From: Candidatus Moraniibacteriota bacterium
Lineage (GTDB): Bacteria; Patescibacteriota; Minisyncoccia; Moranbacterales; GCA-2747515
Direction: 5' to 3'
NCBI GenBank assembly: GCA_027039165.1
Contig: JALWEZ010000108.1
Span: 1-12,861 of the forward strand
Length of the DNA: 12,861 nt
Shown here piece after piece: positions 11,639-12,861 of the stretch (positions are counted from its first letter, which is position 1; each line of letters opens with the position of its first letter). Both the position numbers and the translations under genes were made by a program. The notes beneath the pieces are model-generated. The model was not told the origin of the DNA and ran no database searches. It saw only the letters and a list, made by a program, of their open reading frames with translations.

Positions 11639-12861
11639 TTATTTATGCATCCTTACACTCTTTCTGTAATTTTTTTTATTTTTTTTAGATTTATCACTAA
11701 AACCTTGTTTTTTACTTCCTTCCTGTACAAAAGTTATAGATGAACCTTTTTGACCAGCTCTTCCAGCTCTACCAATTCTATGCACATAATCATCATAACT
11801 CTGCGGAGTCTCATAATTAATAACCAGTGATACATCTTTTACATCAATTCCCCTTGCAGCAACATCAGTAGCGACCAACACATTAACTTTTCCTCTTTTG
11901 AAATTAAGTAATGCTTTTTGTCTCTGACCTTGAGATTTGCCTCCGTGAATTGAATCCGCCTTAAAACCATCCAGATTTAATTCTTTACTAAGCCTCTGTG
12001 CTTTGTATTTCATCTCTTTAAAAATAAGTACCTTTTTATCTCTATTTTCATTCAAAATATCTTGCAATTTACTATATTTTTCCTCTTTTTTTGCATATTT
12101 TTGTACGCTTTGCTCTACAAAATCACTTGTAACCCCAGTTTTTACAGAAATAGTTTTGTACTTTCCAGAAAACTCATCTATTATCTTTTGAACTTTATCT
12201 TCCATAGTTGCAGAGAAAAAAAGTGATTGTCTGTTTTTTGATAATTTAGACAAAATTTCTTTCATATCATTTACAAATCCCATATCAAGCATTCTATCAA
12301 CTTCATCTAATACAACTGTATCAAATTTTTCAATTTTTAACTTTTTGTTTTCTATGTGATCTTTTATCCTACCTGGAGTTCCTATAACTATCTGTGGATA
12401 CCTAGCCAAATCTCTAAGTTGTGGCCCCATTTTTACCCCACCTATAAGAACTGCCCATTTAATACTGCTTCCTTTGAGTAAGAGTTTACACTCTTCAAAT
12501 ATCTGCTGAGCAAGTTCTCTAGTTGGTGCCATTATCAAAGCTTTAGAATTTTTATTTGATATAAGCTTATTTATAACTGGAATTGCAAAAGCAACGGTTT
12601 TCCCAGTTCCTGTGTTTGCTATACCCAGCACATCTCCACCTTTAAGTGCTACAGGTATCGACTTATCTTGTATTGGTGAAGGAATTGTGTATCCTCTTTT
12701 TTCTATATTTCTTTTTAGTAGAGAAGCTATTTCAAAATCATTAAAGGTGTTTTTTGCAATATATTCTTCCTTTTTACTAATCTTTGCTTTTTTCACAAAC
12801 ATTTCTGGATTTATACTTTCTTTCCTTAATTTACGTTTTTTTGAAAAACTCTTACCTTTTC
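11639..12861 (-). CDS. DEAD-box ATP-dependent RNA helicase, N-terminus beyond the window
   Basis: The helicase core is complete. Counting from the Met at 12800-12802, it has an upstream aromatic (F20 or F23) and Q-motif GYTIPSPIQ (37-45), motif I NTGTGKT (63-69), PTREL (93-97), GG (121-122), TPGR (142-145), motif II DEVD (166-169, Val in place of the usual Ala), SAT (197-199), and in domain 2 ATDVAARGID and HRIGRAGRAG. A basic tail ends the protein. The frame stays open past that Met to the window edge (KGKSFSKKRKLRKESINPE), and no ribosome site precedes it. INPEMFVKKA matches the IDPSxFIxKA block of related CPR helicases, so the true start lies further upstream. Such helicases remodel RNA in ribosome assembly, decay or cold response. 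The gene shares strand with the pilin-like array, but a strong promoter separates them. Confidence 0.92.
   Translation of the reverse strand, partial: KGKSFSKKRKLRKESINPEMFVKKAKISKKEEYIAKNTFNDFEIASLLKRNIEKRGYTIPSPIQDKSIPVALKGGDVLGIANTGTGKTVAFAIPVINKLISNKNSKALIMAPTRELAQQIFEECKLLLKGSSIKWAVLIGGVKMGPQLRDLARYPQIVIGTPGRIKDHIENKKLKIEKFDTVVLDEVDRMLDMGFVNDMKEILSKLSKNRQSLFFSATMEDKVQKIIDEFSGKYKTISVKTGVTSDFVEQSVQKYAKKEEKYSKLQDILNENRDKKVLIFKEMKYKAQRLSKELNLDGFKADSIHGGKSQGQRQKALLNFKRGKVNVLVATDVAARGIDVKDVSLVINYETPQSYDDYVHRIGRAGRAGQKGSSITFVQEGSKKQGFSDKSKKNKKNYRKSVRMHK

Noticed and set aside
1..12861. TGA read as glycine or tryptophan
   Set aside because: All genes are complete with TAA/TAG stops, conserved glycines use GGN, tryptophans use TGG, and no in-frame TGA is needed.
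12803..12861. Helicase start at the ATG 12800-12802
   Set aside because: The frame is open to the edge with family-like sequence upstream and no ribosome site before the ATG.

Overview
The window is AT-rich bacterial DNA in the standard genetic code. It most likely comes from a member of the Patescibacteria (CPR). The grounds are a tandem family of short two-helix proteins with the ITSAGDE/ILSGGDE loop, which resembles the pilin-like (VirB2/TrbC-type) proteins common in CPR genomes, and a DEAD-box helicase whose N-terminus (INPEMFVKKA, then TFNDFEI) looks like the CPR form. This is recalled family knowledge, not a search result, and I cannot name the lineage. All 13 stop codons I can assign are TAA (8) or TAG (5); none is TGA.

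Left edge (1-1700): the 3' end of an OmpR/PhoB-type response regulator, broken by an in-frame TAG, converges on an ABC-F ATPase gene on the minus strand.

Centre (1701-8404, plus strand): three paralogous membrane proteins of 503, 492 and 486 residues. Each has about four N-terminal membrane helices, an SPFH/Band 7-like domain and a charged helical tail. Each gene is a self-contained unit: a promoter with 17-bp spacing, a roughly 70-nt 5' leader that can fold as a long stem enclosing a hairpin, a strong AAGGAG site, the gene, and a gcagaatcaa-type hairpin terminator. In unit 3 the terminator lies after a fourth gene, placed 3 bp downstream, for a membrane-anchored protein with an acidic Asp/Ser/Lys tract and a C-terminal beta-rich domain. 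The leaders of units 2 and 3 are almost identical. The leader of unit 1 differs, but the stem is kept by paired changes. Behind unit 1 lies a decayed copy of the 3' end of the pilin-like gene that now sits behind unit 3, so the locus grew by duplication.

Right (8435-11523, minus strand): six pilin-like genes carrying seven two-helix domains. The gene nearest the SPFH cluster has two domains and a Gly/Ala-rich linker. The three upstream genes each have a TATAAT box, an AGGAGG site 11 nt before the start and their own hairpin terminator; the middle one is a mosaic of its two neighbours. The three downstream genes are closely spaced and look like one operon. A DEAD-box RNA helicase, open to the window edge, precedes the array.

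How they may work together (inference): the SPFH paralogues look like membrane scaffold proteins under shared leader control, co-expressed with a surface-exposed binding protein and lying tail-to-tail with a family of exported small membrane proteins. This suggests a cell-envelope locus for surface structures or contact with other cells. No secretion ATPase or other recognisable type IV secretion component is in the window, so pilus assembly is not shown.
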